Assembly: GCA_015075585.1 (NCBI GenBank)
Contig: JABTUB010000002.1
Span: 372,001-436,000 of the forward strand
DNA length: 64,000 bases
Source: Chloracidobacterium sp.
GTDB lineage: Bacteria; Acidobacteriota; Blastocatellia; Pyrinomonadales; Pyrinomonadaceae
Direction of reading: 5' to 3'
The notes under the pieces are model-generated. The model saw only the letters and a program-made list of their open reading frames with translations. It had not been told where the DNA came from and made no database searches. Positions 7,689 to 16,281 of the stretch are shown here, piece by piece (position 1 is the first letter of the stretch; each line of letters begins with the position of its first letter). The position numbers and the translations under genes were made by a program.

Positions 7689-9983
7689 TCAATGCACGAA
7701 TTCCCCGCCGTATGCTTGATTCAATCCACGCCCTTTTATGCCGTAGCGGAAACGGAAATACGCATCGCCGCCGCGGTGGTTGTAGCGAAGCGATATTTTG
7801 TGCGGCCCGGCCTTTAGCGGAACGATCGCCGATTTGATCGAACTGTTCTTCGTTCCGGCCTCATCAATGACCTTCTTTTCATCAAATACGAGAGTTGCGT
7901 CCCACGTCGAATCGATCAGAAGTTCGTAAACGCCGTCTTCGGGAATGTTTAGATATCCATCGAATGTCACGGCGAATGGTTTTGTCAGATCGAATGTTTT
8001 TGCGAATTGGTTCAGCATTATCGAACGCGTTTCGCCTGTGCGATGTTCGCCTTCGCCTGACATATCACCGCGTGGAATGAAGAAGTCGTAAGATACGCCC
8101 GGTTTTGCGGCCTTCCCTACCTCGGCCGGCGATGCCAATGTTCCACGAACTATCGTCGCGGCGTAGATCGAACTTTCGCGTCCGGCGGCGTTTACGACGA
8201 TGGTTTTCAGCGTCACGGGTTCTTCATCCTTGAGTTCGATCTTGACCGGGTCAGAATAGACGGCGGAGTTGCGCGTCGGCGCGGAACCATCGGTCGTGTA
8301 ATAGACTTTCGTTCCCGGAGCCGGCGTCAGCGTAACCGAAACGCTCTTTTCAGCAGTAACGATATTCTCTAGGCCGCCCGGTTCGGGAATGCGGTAATTT
8401 ACGTGTTCGGCGTCTAGCCGCGGCAGGCTCGCGACAAGGCGCCGTTTGAAATCCGCATAGTTCTTATTTGCGGGCTGCGTCCACAGAACCTCGGACAGGG
8501 CGAGCATACGCGGGAACGCCATATACTCAACATTCTCGGGCTTTTTGAGGTATTCCGTCCAAATGTTCGCCTGGCCGCCGAGGATGTATTTCACCTCGTC
8601 CGGAGCAAGCTCTTTCGGTACGGGATCCCAGCCGTAAACTTTCGAAAGCGGAATGTAGCTGCCGATATTTAGCGGCTCGTATGCCGGATCACCTTGGCCA
8701 TAGTCAAAGTACACGTACGTGTTCGGTGTCATTATCACATCGTGGTGTGCGTTCGCTGCCTCGATCCCGCCCTTTTCACCTCGCCAACTCATAATGGTCG
8801 CGTTCGGTGCGACGCCGCCTTCGAGGATCTCGTCCCAGCCGATGATCTTCTTGCCCTTCGAGTTGATGAACTTCTCGATACGGCGGATGAAGTAGCTCTG
8901 TACTTCGTGCTCGTCCTTGAGGTTCTCGCGTTTCATCAACTCCTGAACGAAAGGCGATTCTTTCCAATGGTCTTTAAGGACCTCGTCGCCGCCGATGTGA
9001 ATGTACGGCGAATCGGGAAAGAGCTTGATCGTCTCGTCGATCACGTCTTCGAGAAATTTGAAGGTCGTGTCAGTCGGGCAAAAAACTTCTTTGAAAATGC
9101 CCCACGTCGTCTGAACTTTGTACTTGTAGTCGGTCTTGCAGCCGAGTTCGGGATATGCCGCCAAAGCGGCCGAAGCGTGGCCCGGAAGCTCGATCTCAGG
9201 GATCAGGGTGATGTAGCGGGCTTTTGCGTATGCAACGACCTCTCTGATCTGTTTTTGCGTGTAAAATCCCTCGACCGGAATGCCGTCGCCAATGTAAGGC
9301 GAAAAGTTTCGCGCAACCATCGTCTCCGGCCGCTTCGAGCCGATCTCGGTAAGTTTGGGATATTTCTTTATCTCGATCCGCCAGCCCTGATCGTCGGTCA
9401 AATGCCAATGGAACGTATTGAACTTATACTGCGACATCAGATCGATGTACTTCTTAACGAACTCGATCGGCATAAAATGCCGCGACACATCGAGATGCAT
9501 CCCGCGGTATCGGAAACGCGGCGAATCCTGCACCTCCATCGCCGGAATTTCAGCTTTGCCTTTGAATTCTGTCGGTAACAATTGAAGCAGCGACTGAATA
9601 GCATGAAACTGTCCTTGTTCGAATGCTTCAATTATGATGCGATCTTTATTGATCCCCAGCCCGTAACTACTGAGATCGGATCCGGGAGTGTGCTGTATCG
9701 CCAAAGACGGAGATTGAAAACTAATATAGTTATTGTTTTGTTTTTTATTTGTATATTCTAATTTAAAGCCATATCGCGCCATAAGCAGGTCGTTAAGAAC
9801 ACCCGCAGACTTTCGCCCTTCTTTGTTCGTGGCAACGATCTTGGTCTTATGGTCAAGTGTAAAATTTCCTTCTCCCGCTTTTACGTAATTCGGCCTCGGA
9901 ATGATATTGATCTCATTCGCCTTAGCAAAATTAACCGAGACAAGAAGCAAAGAGAGCGCGACAGCTGCAAAAAGGTTTTTCAT
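7689..9983 (-). CDS. GH20 family beta-N-acetylhexosaminidase with C-terminal PA14-like domain
   Basis: The protein has about 764 residues from the ATG at 9983, with signal peptide MKNLFAAVALSLLLVSVNFAKA. It has the GH20b N-terminal domain, then the catalytic barrel: FRYRGMHLDVSRHFMP, FHWHLTDDQGWRIEIKKYP and the catalytic Asp-Glu pair in HIGGDEV. After the barrel comes a chitobiase-type segment (VYYTTDGSAPTRNSAVY). The last about 150 residues look like a PA14-type sugar-binding module (GYLNIPEDGVYELLIDST...VPLKAGPHKISLRY). It cleaves terminal beta-GlcNAc/GalNAc. It is the first of the four consecutive exoglycosidase genes. Confidence 0.92.
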   Translation of the reverse strand: MKNLFAAVALSLLLVSVNFAKANEINIIPRPNYVKAGEGNFTLDHKTKIVATNKEGRKSAGVLNDLLMARYGFKLEYTNKKQNNNYISFQSPSLAIQHTPGSDLSSYGLGINKDRIIIEAFEQGQFHAIQSLLQLLPTEFKGKAEIPAMEVQDSPRFRYRGMHLDVSRHFMPIEFVKKYIDLMSQYKFNTFHWHLTDDQGWRIEIKKYPKLTEIGSKRPETMVARNFSPYIGDGIPVEGFYTQKQIREVVAYAKARYITLIPEIELPGHASAALAAYPELGCKTDYKYKVQTTWGIFKEVFCPTDTTFKFLEDVIDETIKLFPDSPYIHIGGDEVLKDHWKESPFVQELMKRENLKDEHEVQSYFIRRIEKFINSKGKKIIGWDEILEGGVAPNATIMSWRGEKGGIEAANAHHDVIMTPNTYVYFDYGQGDPAYEPLNIGSYIPLSKVYGWDPVPKELAPDEVKYILGGQANIWTEYLKKPENVEYMAFPRMLALSEVLWTQPANKNYADFKRRLVASLPRLDAEHVNYRIPEPGGLENIVTAEKSVSVTLTPAPGTKVYYTTDGSAPTRNSAVYSDPVKIELKDEEPVTLKTIVVNAAGRESSIYAATIVRGTLASPAEVGKAAKPGVSYDFFIPRGDMSGEGEHRTGETRSIMLNQFAKTFDLTKPFAVTFDGYLNIPEDGVYELLIDSTWDATLVFDEKKVIDEAGTKNSSIKSAIVPLKAGPHKISLRYNHRGGDAYFRFRYGIKGRGLNQAYGGEFVH

Positions 9984-10036
9984 AAATAGTTCAATTGAAC
10001 GACCGGAACGCACGCGTCCCTTGTGCGTTCAAGGCT

Positions 10037-10990
10037 TCAAAGCATTTTCAGCAATTGTGCCAGTTCCTGTGGAAGTTCGGAAGTGAAATGCATGCGTTCG
10101 CCGGTCTTTGGATGATCGAACGCAAGGTGTGCCGAGTGCAGGAAGAACCGCCCGAGATGCTCGACGGCCTTTCTTACCTCGTTGTTTGCGATCGAATTGT
10201 CGCGGCCTTCGTTATAGATGCTGTCGCCGACGACAGGATGATTTATCGAGGCAAGGTGTACGCGAATTTGGTGCGTGCGTCCGGTCTTGATCTCAACGTC
10301 GAGGAGCGTGAATTTCTCGAATCGCTCGCGAATCTTCCAGAGCGTTAGCGCGCTGCGGCCGTTCGCGGCAACGGTCATTTTTGTGCGGTGCCAGCGGTCG
10401 CGTGCGATGGGCCGGTCGATCGCTCCTGAGTTCTCACGCGGACTGCCGTGTACAAGAGCGACGTACCTCTTCTCAACCTCACGATCTCGGAACGCTGCGG
10501 ACAGTGCCTCCTGCATCTCGATGTTCTTTGCGACAACGATCAACCCGGAAGTGTCTTTGTCGAGGCGATGTACGATACCGATCCGGTCAGAACCGCCCGC
10601 TGACGCAGGCGGTTCTGACCGGAAATGCCACGCTATCGCATTCGCGAGTGTGCCGCCCGAGACGCCGGCACCGGGATGGACGATCATTCCGGCAGGTTTA
10701 TTGATAACGGCAAGGCTGTCGTCCTCGAAAACGATGTCAAGCGCAATGTTTTCCGGCTCAAATCGCACATCATCGCGCAAGGTCAATTCGACGTCGATAA
10801 CGTCGCCCTCGCGTACTTTGTAGGAAGAGCGCGCCGTCTCGCCGTTTACAACTACATCCTCTTCGTCGATCAGTTTCTGCAGTTGCGAACGCGAACGGCT
10901 CTCGATCTTTCCGGCAAGAAATGCATCGAGGCGCGTGCCGCTGTCATCGGACGAGACTGTTATTTGAATGATCTCTTCTTGCTCAGACAA
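10037..10990 (-). CDS. RluA/RluD-family 23S rRNA pseudouridine synthase
   Basis: The protein has 317 residues. An N-terminal S4 RNA-binding domain (SRSQLQKLIDEEDVVVNG) is followed by the pseudouridine synthase core with the family signature GIVHRLDKDTSGL, whose Asp is the catalytic residue, and KTGRTHQIRVHLASI. RluD-type enzymes modify uridines of helix 69 in 23S rRNA; the exact paralogue (RluD or RluC) cannot be fixed by eye. A 42-bp perfect palindrome inside the gene adds about 14 residues (RSEPPASAGGSDR) just in front of the active-site motif without breaking the frame. The gene lies 75 bp downstream of lgt. Confidence 0.88.
   Translation of the reverse strand: MSEQEEIIQITVSSDDSGTRLDAFLAGKIESRSRSQLQKLIDEEDVVVNGETARSSYKVREGDVIDVELTLRDDVRFEPENIALDIVFEDDSLAVINKPAGMIVHPGAGVSGGTLANAIAWHFRSEPPASAGGSDRIGIVHRLDKDTSGLIVVAKNIEMQEALSAAFRDREVEKRYVALVHGSPRENSGAIDRPIARDRWHRTKMTVAANGRSALTLWKIRERFEKFTLLDVEIKTGRTHQIRVHLASINHPVVGDSIYNEGRDNSIANNEVRKAVEHLGRFFLHSAHLAFDHPKTGERMHFTSELPQELAQLLKML
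10582..10623. repeat. 42-bp palindromic element inserted in frame in the pseudouridine synthase gene
   Basis: Arms TCCGGTCAGAACCGCC (10582-10597) and GGCGGTTCTGACCGGA (10608-10623) are perfect inverted repeats around a 10-base loop. The length is 42 bp, which is 14 codons, so the host gene stays open. The insertion lies between the AIAWH segment and the GIVHRLDKDTSG motif, in a surface region where RluD proteins vary in length. Confidence 0.75.
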
Positions 10991-11065
10991 ATCTTTTCAC
11001 GCTCCTGCACGACCAATTACGTGATCCTGATCACTTAACTTCTGCGCAGAAAGCGGCGTGGCCGC

Positions 11066-11866
11066 TCACGCGTTCCGTTGTTTGAGCGAACGCAGGCGAA
11101 CGACCATAAAAACAATACACGCTGCGGCTACCAATAGGCTTGCAAGCTGCGAGGTCGAGAGGCCGGTCATTGTCGTGAGACCGAACAGGTCGCCGCGCGG
11201 ATCGTCTCGAATGAACTCGATCAGGAAGCGGAAGATCGAGTAGATGATCCCGTACGCTATCAGTATCTGACCATCGAATTTCTTTCTCTTGTGGAGCCAA
11301 TACAAGAAGAAAAATACCGCGAGCATCGTGAACGATTCTATAAGCTGCGTCGGGTAGAGGAACAGATCCGAATGATCCGGCCCGTAGATCGGAACGCCTG
11401 TGTATTCGTGTCCCGCTTCTGTAAAATGAACGCCGATCGGCAGCACCGTAGCCTTTCCCCAACAGCAGCCTGCGGCAAAACAACCCTGTCTGCCGAATGC
11501 CTGTCCCAAGGCGACCGCCGGTGCAAAGGCATCGGTGATCTTCCAGAACGGCAGTTTGTAATAGCGTACCGCAAAGGCGACCGTCAGAAATCCGCCGATG
11601 ATGCCGCCGTAAACAACTCCGCCGCTTCTTAAAAAGTCGAAGGTGAAGATCTGAACATCCGGTTCGACGAGGGCCATCAACAGCTTTGAACCGACGAGGC
11701 CACCGACAAGTGTCCAAAGGCCGAGATCAAAAACGCGGTCGCGCGGTATGCCGTCACGTGCCGCAAGCCTCGCCGCTGCAAAAAGGGCGAACAGCATTCC
11801 CAACGCCAGCCAGATACCGTAGGTCGTGACCGGAAAATTGCCTATCCTGAATAATTCGGGGTACAT
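11066..11866 (-). CDS. lgt: prolipoprotein diacylglyceryl transferase
   Basis: The 266-residue integral membrane protein begins MYPELFRIGNFPVTTYGIWLALG and has about seven hydrophobic segments. The Lgt signature is present as AFGRQGCFAAGCCWGK, with the upstream GGLVGSKL and VYGGIIGGF blocks and a C-terminal RFLIEFIRDD motif. Lgt moves the diacylglyceryl group of phosphatidylglycerol to the lipobox cysteine of prolipoproteins. It lies 6 bp after lspA, so the first and second steps of lipoprotein maturation are encoded side by side. A short GC hairpin (11053-11065) follows the stop at once. Confidence 0.95.
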   Translation of the reverse strand: MYPELFRIGNFPVTTYGIWLALGMLFALFAAARLAARDGIPRDRVFDLGLWTLVGGLVGSKLLMALVEPDVQIFTFDFLRSGGVVYGGIIGGFLTVAFAVRYYKLPFWKITDAFAPAVALGQAFGRQGCFAAGCCWGKATVLPIGVHFTEAGHEYTGVPIYGPDHSDLFLYPTQLIESFTMLAVFFFLYWLHKRKKFDGQILIAYGIIYSIFRFLIEFIRDDPRGDLFGLTTMTGLSTSQLASLLVAAACIVFMVVRLRSLKQRNA

Positions 11867-11872
11867 CTTCGG

Positions 11873-12391
11873 TTAGTGTGCGGCCGTTCGTTTCTCGGCA
11901 GCCTCCTGCCTTTTTGCGAGCATGACATCAATAAGAAGGATGCCTGCACCGACGCAGATCGCGACATCGGCAACATTGAAGGTCGGATAATGCCAGGCTC
12001 CGAACTTCACGTCAATAAAGTCGATAACGTAACCAAGCCTGATCCTGTCGGTCACGTTTCCCGCAATGCCGGCAAGCAGCAGGGCAAGGCCGCCAAGGAT
12101 GCGGTCGTCCGTACGCGGCGTCCGCCACAGGAAATAGATGACCAGCGTTGCCGCAATAAATGCCACCAGCGAAAGGCCCCAGCGTCCTGTGTCGCCGTGT
12201 TCGTCAAGCATTGAGAACGCGATGCCGGTATTCTGTGCGTACGAGAGGCTGAGAAATCCCTCGATCAAACTGCGGTCGCCCGCATGGCGGAGGTTAGCCG
12301 CCGCCCATGCCTTTGTTGTCTGGTCGATAAGAAATACGCCGCCCGCGATCACGAGATAGGCGAACTTCCAAGCTAGGTCGATCTTCTTCAC
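11873..12391 (-). CDS. lspA: lipoprotein signal peptidase (signal peptidase II)
   Basis: The protein has 172 residues and four transmembrane segments. Conserved blocks are FLIDQTTKAWA near the N-terminus, YAQNTGIAFSML, the catalytic-Asp region GIAGNVTDRIRLGYVIDFIDV, and YPTFNVADVAICVG, which holds the second catalytic Asp. It is the aspartic protease that cleaves the signal peptide of diacylglyceryl-modified prolipoproteins. It lies 3 bp after the preceding small secreted-protein gene and 6 bp before lgt, so co-transcription is very likely. Confidence 0.95.
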   Translation of the reverse strand: MKKIDLAWKFAYLVIAGGVFLIDQTTKAWAAANLRHAGDRSLIEGFLSLSYAQNTGIAFSMLDEHGDTGRWGLSLVAFIAATLVIYFLWRTPRTDDRILGGLALLLAGIAGNVTDRIRLGYVIDFIDVKFGAWHYPTFNVADVAICVGAGILLIDVMLAKRQEAAEKRTAAH

Positions 12392-12394
12392 GCG

Positions 12395-12832
12395 TTATTC
12401 AGTATAAGGGAATATGGCCTTTGGTGCCTTGTATCGGCGATGCCAATCTGCGTAACAGACGTCCGTGCAGCCGATGTCATAGCGGACGACGCGCCATTTA
12501 CCCGCGGTCTTTTTCAGCAGCGCAAAGAAATTATTGTCGAACATATCTGCGTCCTTTGCTTCTTGATAAGGCGTGCGGCGATAATCCGGCTGTCCGCCGC
12601 CCGGCGCCTGCGGCGTGCCGCCCAGAAACGCCCAGTTACCGGACACATTAAAATTGTCGGCGACGAAAACGATCTTCTGCTTCAACTCCTTTTCGACAGG
12701 AATACGAAGAGCATCGAGGATCGCCTGCCGCTCCGCCGTGCCTTTCTGTGGTGTATAGACAGTTTGTGCCAATGATGCGGCAACGGCGAAAATGATGACC
12801 GCGGCCGCGTTAACAACACTTCTTAACTTCAT
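12395..12832 (-). CDS. small secreted protein of unknown function
   Basis: The protein has 145 residues with a signal peptide (MKLRSVVNAAAVIIFAVAASLAQ). The mature part begins with a segment rich in charged residues (GTAERQAILDALRIPVEKELKQ), followed by VSGNWAFLGGTPQAPGG, a FFALLKKTAGKWRVVRYDIG segment and GCTDVCYADWHRRY. This arrangement is seen in small uncharacterised periplasmic proteins of many bacteria; I know no function for it. It lies 9 bp after ileS and 3 bp before lspA, so it is part of that operon. Two cysteines in GCTDVC could form a disulfide. Confidence 0.7.
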   Translation of the reverse strand: MKLRSVVNAAAVIIFAVAASLAQTVYTPQKGTAERQAILDALRIPVEKELKQKIVFVADNFNVSGNWAFLGGTPQAPGGGQPDYRRTPYQEAKDADMFDNNFFALLKKTAGKWRVVRYDIGCTDVCYADWHRRYKAPKAIFPYTE

Positions 12833-12841
12833 ATTGTCCTC

Positions 12842-15700
12842 CTAAGACGCCGCTCCGAAACCGATCTGATCGAGTGCCTCGACACAGCGTTCGCAAACTG
12901 TGGGATAGCTGCTGAATTCACCGACATGCACCGAGTAGTTCCAACAGCGCTCGCACTTGTTACCCGCAGCCTTCTGTATCTCGACCGCCGAGCCGTCGCC
13001 TTCGCCGATCTCGACCTGCGAGACAATAAAGATGTACCGCAGGTCATCAAGGCGGTCAAGCAATATCTGCCGCTGGTCATCATTGGGGCGGATCACAACC
13101 TTCGCCTCAAGCGATGAGCCGATCTGCTTTGCATTGCGAGCCTCCTCGAGTGCTTTCAAAACATCATCACGAATGGCAAAGACGCGCTCCCACACGGCAA
13201 GCAAATCTTCATCCGCAGCCTCGCCGAATGACGGGAATTCCGCGAAGTGCACGGACGCGGCACGCTCGCCCGGCAGGTTCTCCCACGCTTCATCTGCCGT
13301 AAATGCAAGCATCGGAGCAAGCAGAAGGCAAAGCGACCCCGCGATCTCGTAAACTGCAGACTGCGCCGAGCGCCGAGCTTTGCTTTTTGGTGCGAAAATA
13401 TAGAGCCTATCCTTGATTATGTCGAAATAGCGTGCCGACAGCGTTACGGTACAGAAGCTGTAAAGCGCTCCGTAAGCCGCCTGAAAATCGTAGGCCTCAT
13501 AGCCGGCGATGACTTTTCGCTTGACGGCATCCAACTCGGCCAGAGCCCATCGATCGACCTCTTCCATCGCCGAACGCTCAACTGCATCGGCCGCCGGATC
13601 AAACCCGTCAAGATTGCCGAGTGCGTAACGCAGCGTGTTCCTGATCTTGCGGTATGCATCGACGATGCGGTCGAGTATCTCGTCAGAACAGCGCATATCC
13701 TGCGTATAATCGACCGCCGCAGCCCACAGACGCAGTATCTCAGCACCGCTCTTTCCGACGACCTCATTGGGCGACATCGAATTGCCGGCCGATTTGTGCA
13801 TCTGCTTGCCTTCACCGTCAACGACCCAACCGTGGGTGATGATCTGATCGTACGGCGAACGGCGGTGCGCCGCGATACCGCAGCTCAATGATGAATTGAA
13901 CCAGCCGCGATATTGATCGCCGCCTTCGAGATATACATCTGCAGGAAAGTGCAGCGTGTCGCCCCGAGTCTCGAGTACCGCAACACAGCTCGAACCCGAA
14001 TCGAACCAGACATCCAGAATGTCCGTCTCCTTTCTCAGATCCGCGCTGTTGCAGTTCCGGCAGCGGAAGCCCTCGGGCAGCAACTCGCTTTCGGGGCGAG
14101 CATACCATGCATCTGCCGTCTCTTTGGCAAAGATGTCGGCAACATGATCGACGATCTGCGGATCGGCTACCGCTTCGCCGCATGCCTGACAATAAAAAAC
14201 AGGTATCGGCACGCCCCACGAACGCTGTCTCGAAACGCACCAATCCGGACGGCCCTTGAACATATTGCTCATGCGGCCTTTACCCCACGACGGATGCCAT
14301 TTCACGCGCTCGATCTCTGCCAAAGCGTTCTCGCGAAGGCTGGGCCCTTCGATCGACGCGTCCATCGAGACGAACCACTGCGGAGTCGCCCGAAAGATCA
14401 CCGGCTGCTTGCATCGCCAACAGTGCGGGTAGCGGTGCTCGTAAGTTTCGACACTCAGCAGGGCTCCGGTCTCGCGCAGGAATTGGACGATGTTCTTGTT
14501 TGCATCAAATACATTCTGTCCGCCGAAATGCACGACGTCGGGTGTCAGGTTGCCCGCCGCATCGACCGGTGCGTAGATGTCGAGGCCATACTTTTTCGCA
14601 ATGGCAAAGTCATCGCCGCCATGCCCCGGCGCCGTATGAACACAACCCGTTCCCGCGGGGCCGGTTCCTTTGCCTTCGGCACGAACGTCGAGTTCTACCT
14701 CAGCATCCGCTTCGCCAAGCGTTACGTGTTCGCCGTTCATTATCAGCGACCGACGGTCGAGCCACGCATGGCGGCATTCCAGCCGATCGAGCACGGAACC
14801 CTTGAATCGAGCAAGCTCCGTCACTGCGCCGAGGCCGCACGCCTCTACGAAAGAGCCGACAAGCTCAGATGCGACGATATACACCTCACCATTCGATTCT
14901 ACGGCAGAATAATCGAAGTCCGGATGAACCGTGATGCCCATATTCGCGGGCAGAGTCCAGGGCGTTGTCGTCCAGATGACGACGAAAACATTCTTTCCGA
15001 CCAATGCCGGATCGATCTTGGACGGTTCGCTTCTGAGCGGAAATTTGACATAAACGCTTGGCGATGCGTGCTGTTTGTACTGCACCTCGGCCTCGGCAAG
15101 CGCCGTCTGATCGTGTATGCACCAATAAACGGGGCGAAGGCCCTTATAAACGAAACCGCGCTCAAGAAAGCGGCCGAACAAACGAGCTGTCGATGCCTCG
15201 TATTCCGCCGACATTGTAAGGTAAGGGTTGCCCCAATCGCCCAAAATGCCGAGCCGTTTAAAGTCGCGCGTCTGGTTATTCATCGCCGTTGACGCATGCT
15301 CGCGGCAAATGCGTCGAAACGTCGCGACGGGTACGTCAGCCTTTGTCTTGCCCTTTTCGGCAAGTTTCTTCTCGACATAGGTCTCGATAGGCAGCCCGTG
15401 GCAGTCGTAGCCCGGAACGTAAGGCGCATCATAACCCATCATCGAACGCGATTTGACGACAAAGTCCTTCAATATCTTGTTAAGTGCTGTCCCGATATGA
15501 ATGTCCGCGTTCGCGTACGGCGGCCCGTCGTGCAAAATGAATTTCTGACGCCCCGCTCGTGCCTCGGCTATCGAGTTATAAAGGTCAAGATCCTGCCATT
15601 TCTTAAGTCTGGCAGGCTCCATTTGGCCGAGATTCGCCTTTTGTGAAAAGGCGGTCTTCGGTAAGTTAACGGTCTTCTTAAGGTCTAATTGTTCACTCAT
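12842..15700 (-). CDS. ileS: isoleucyl-tRNA synthetase
   Basis: The 952-residue class I aminoacyl-tRNA synthetase charges tRNA-Ile. The HIGH region is [19 protein letters not shown] (about residue 60), the CP1 editing domain includes [13 protein letters not shown], and the KMSKS loop is present as [11 protein letters not shown] (about residue 632), a tolerated variant. The C-terminus has the bacterial zinc finger [12 protein letters not shown]...CERC. WFDSGSS and [14 protein letters not shown] fit IleS rather than ValRS or LeuRS. The mRNA leader upstream carries a terminator-like hairpin only about 14 bases before the start codon, so attenuation is possible. It is followed by a secreted-protein gene, lspA and lgt. 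Confidence 0.97.
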   Translation of the reverse strand: MSEQLDLKKTVNLPKTAFSQKANLGQMEPARLKKWQDLDLYNSIAEARAGRQKFILHDGPPYANADIHIGTALNKILKDFVVKSRSMMGYDAPYVPGYDCHGLPIETYVEKKLAEKGKTKADVPVATFRRICREHASTAMNNQTRDFKRLGILGDWGNPYLTMSAEYEASTARLFGRFLERGFVYKGLRPVYWCIHDQTALAEAEVQYKQHASPSVYVKFPLRSEPSKIDPALVGKNVFVVIWTTTPWTLPANMGITVHPDFDYSAVESNGEVYIVASELVGSFVEACGLGAVTELARFKGSVLDRLECRHAWLDRRSLIMNGEHVTLGEADAEVELDVRAEGKGTGPAGTGCVHTAPGHGGDDFAIAKKYGLDIYAPVDAAGNLTPDVVHFGGQNVFDANKNIVQFLRETGALLSVETYEHRYPHCWRCKQPVIFRATPQWFVSMDASIEGPSLRENALAEIERVKWHPSWGKGRMSNMFKGRPDWCVSRQRSWGVPIPVFYCQACGEAVADPQIVDHVADIFAKETADAWYARPESELLPEGFRCRNCNSADLRKETDILDVWFDSGSSCVAVLETRGDTLHFPADVYLEGGDQYRGWFNSSLSCGIAAHRRSPYDQIITHGWVVDGEGKQMHKSAGNSMSPNEVVGKSGAEILRLWAAAVDYTQDMRCSDEILDRIVDAYRKIRNTLRYALGNLDGFDPAADAVERSAMEEVDRWALAELDAVKRKVIAGYEAYDFQAAYGALYSFCTVTLSARYFDIIKDRLYIFAPKSKARRSAQSAVYEIAGSLCLLLAPMLAFTADEAWENLPGERAASVHFAEFPSFGEAADEDLLAVWERVFAIRDDVLKALEEARNAKQIGSSLEAKVVIRPNDDQRQILLDRLDDLRYIFIVSQVEIGEGDGSAVEIQKAAGNKCERCWNYSVHVGEFSSYPTVCERCVEALDQIGFGAAS

Positions 15701-15843
15701 CTATAAAATCAAAATCCCAAGCTATCGGTTTAGCTTGGGATCGCCTGCAGCACAGTAACAGCTGTCGCTCAACGCTCGGTGAGCACGCATCCCGCGATAT
15801 TGCTAATAATGGGCGATGGCCTCCGCATAAAACATTTATTGTA
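15701..15843 (-). promoter_or_regulatory. ileS promoter and leader region
   Basis: On the minus strand an extended -10 element TGTTACAAT lies at 15838-15846, giving a predicted start near 15831 and a leader of about 130 nt. The leader contains several GC-rich complementary pieces (GCTCACCGAGC; CAGCTG...) that could form alternative pairs, and ends with a strong terminator-like hairpin. I saw no T-box consensus, and the leader is short for a classical T-box. No good -35 hexamer was found. Confidence 0.4.
15704..15741 (-). terminator. terminator-like hairpin just upstream of ileS
   Basis: Perfect 10-bp arms ATCCCAAGCT (15714-15723) and AGCTTGGGAT (15732-15741) enclose an 8-base loop. On the minus strand the hairpin is followed by TTTTGATTTT. 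It sits between clpS and the ileS start codon, so it either ends the clpS transcript or attenuates ileS. Confidence 0.6.
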
Positions 15844-15902
15844 ACATACATCTTCTCAAGAGCAGGCAAGAGTGGCGAAGGCATTTCCGAGTTGGTGCAC
15901 GC

Positions 15903-16214
15903 TTATTCTTCTTCGAGCGTGCAGAGCAGTGGAAACTCGTTTGCACGGGCAAGATTAAGAGCTTTTTCGCATTTTGCCTTTGCGATCTCGTAAGGATAAA
16001 CGCCTGCGATGCCGATCCCTTCGCGATGGACCTTGAGCATGATGGTTACCGCGTCGGCATCGGAGCGACGGAACACGTGTTTCAGTATGAAGACGACGAA
16101 ATCCATCGTCGTGTAATCATCATTATGCAGCAAGACCTTGAACAGCTTGGGCTTTTTAAGTTTGGTGCGTTTCTCGGCCAACACCTCGCCGTCTATATCA
16201 GGCAGATCGACCAC
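15903..16214 (-). CDS. clpS: ATP-dependent Clp protease adapter ClpS
   Basis: The 103-residue protein has the ClpS core KVLLHNDDYTTMDFVVFIL, followed by VHREGIGIAGVYPYEIAKAK and a short acidic tail. ClpS binds the N-domain of ClpA and delivers N-degron substrates to ClpAP; the NDDYTTMDFV stretch forms part of the N-degron pocket. The start codon is GTG at 16214. No clpA gene follows; the neighbours are the large GT2 fusion upstream (67 bp) and ileS downstream. Confidence 0.93.
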   Translation of the reverse strand: MVDLPDIDGEVLAEKRTKLKKPKLFKVLLHNDDYTTMDFVVFILKHVFRRSDADAVTIMLKVHREGIGIAGVYPYEIAKAKCEKALNLARANEFPLLCTLEEE

Positions 16215-16281
16215 GGTAATATTTAATCACAATACTGCGGCGCTTCCACATCTTTCAGGCAAGGCCCGAAACCTGAACCGG

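Noticed and set aside
11053..11065. Short GC hairpin after lgt as a terminator
   Set aside because: The 5-bp stem is followed only by TTTCT. It is too weak to call.
13913..15292. 459-residue plus-strand ORF opposite ileS, and similar long ORFs at 2293-3288 and 8694-9578
   Set aside because: They are antisense shadows of well-supported genes and have no domain, ribosome site or natural composition.
15701..15843. T-box riboswitch for ileS
   Set aside because: The leader is only about 130 nt and I found no T-box core sequence. Only the terminator-like hairpin is supported.
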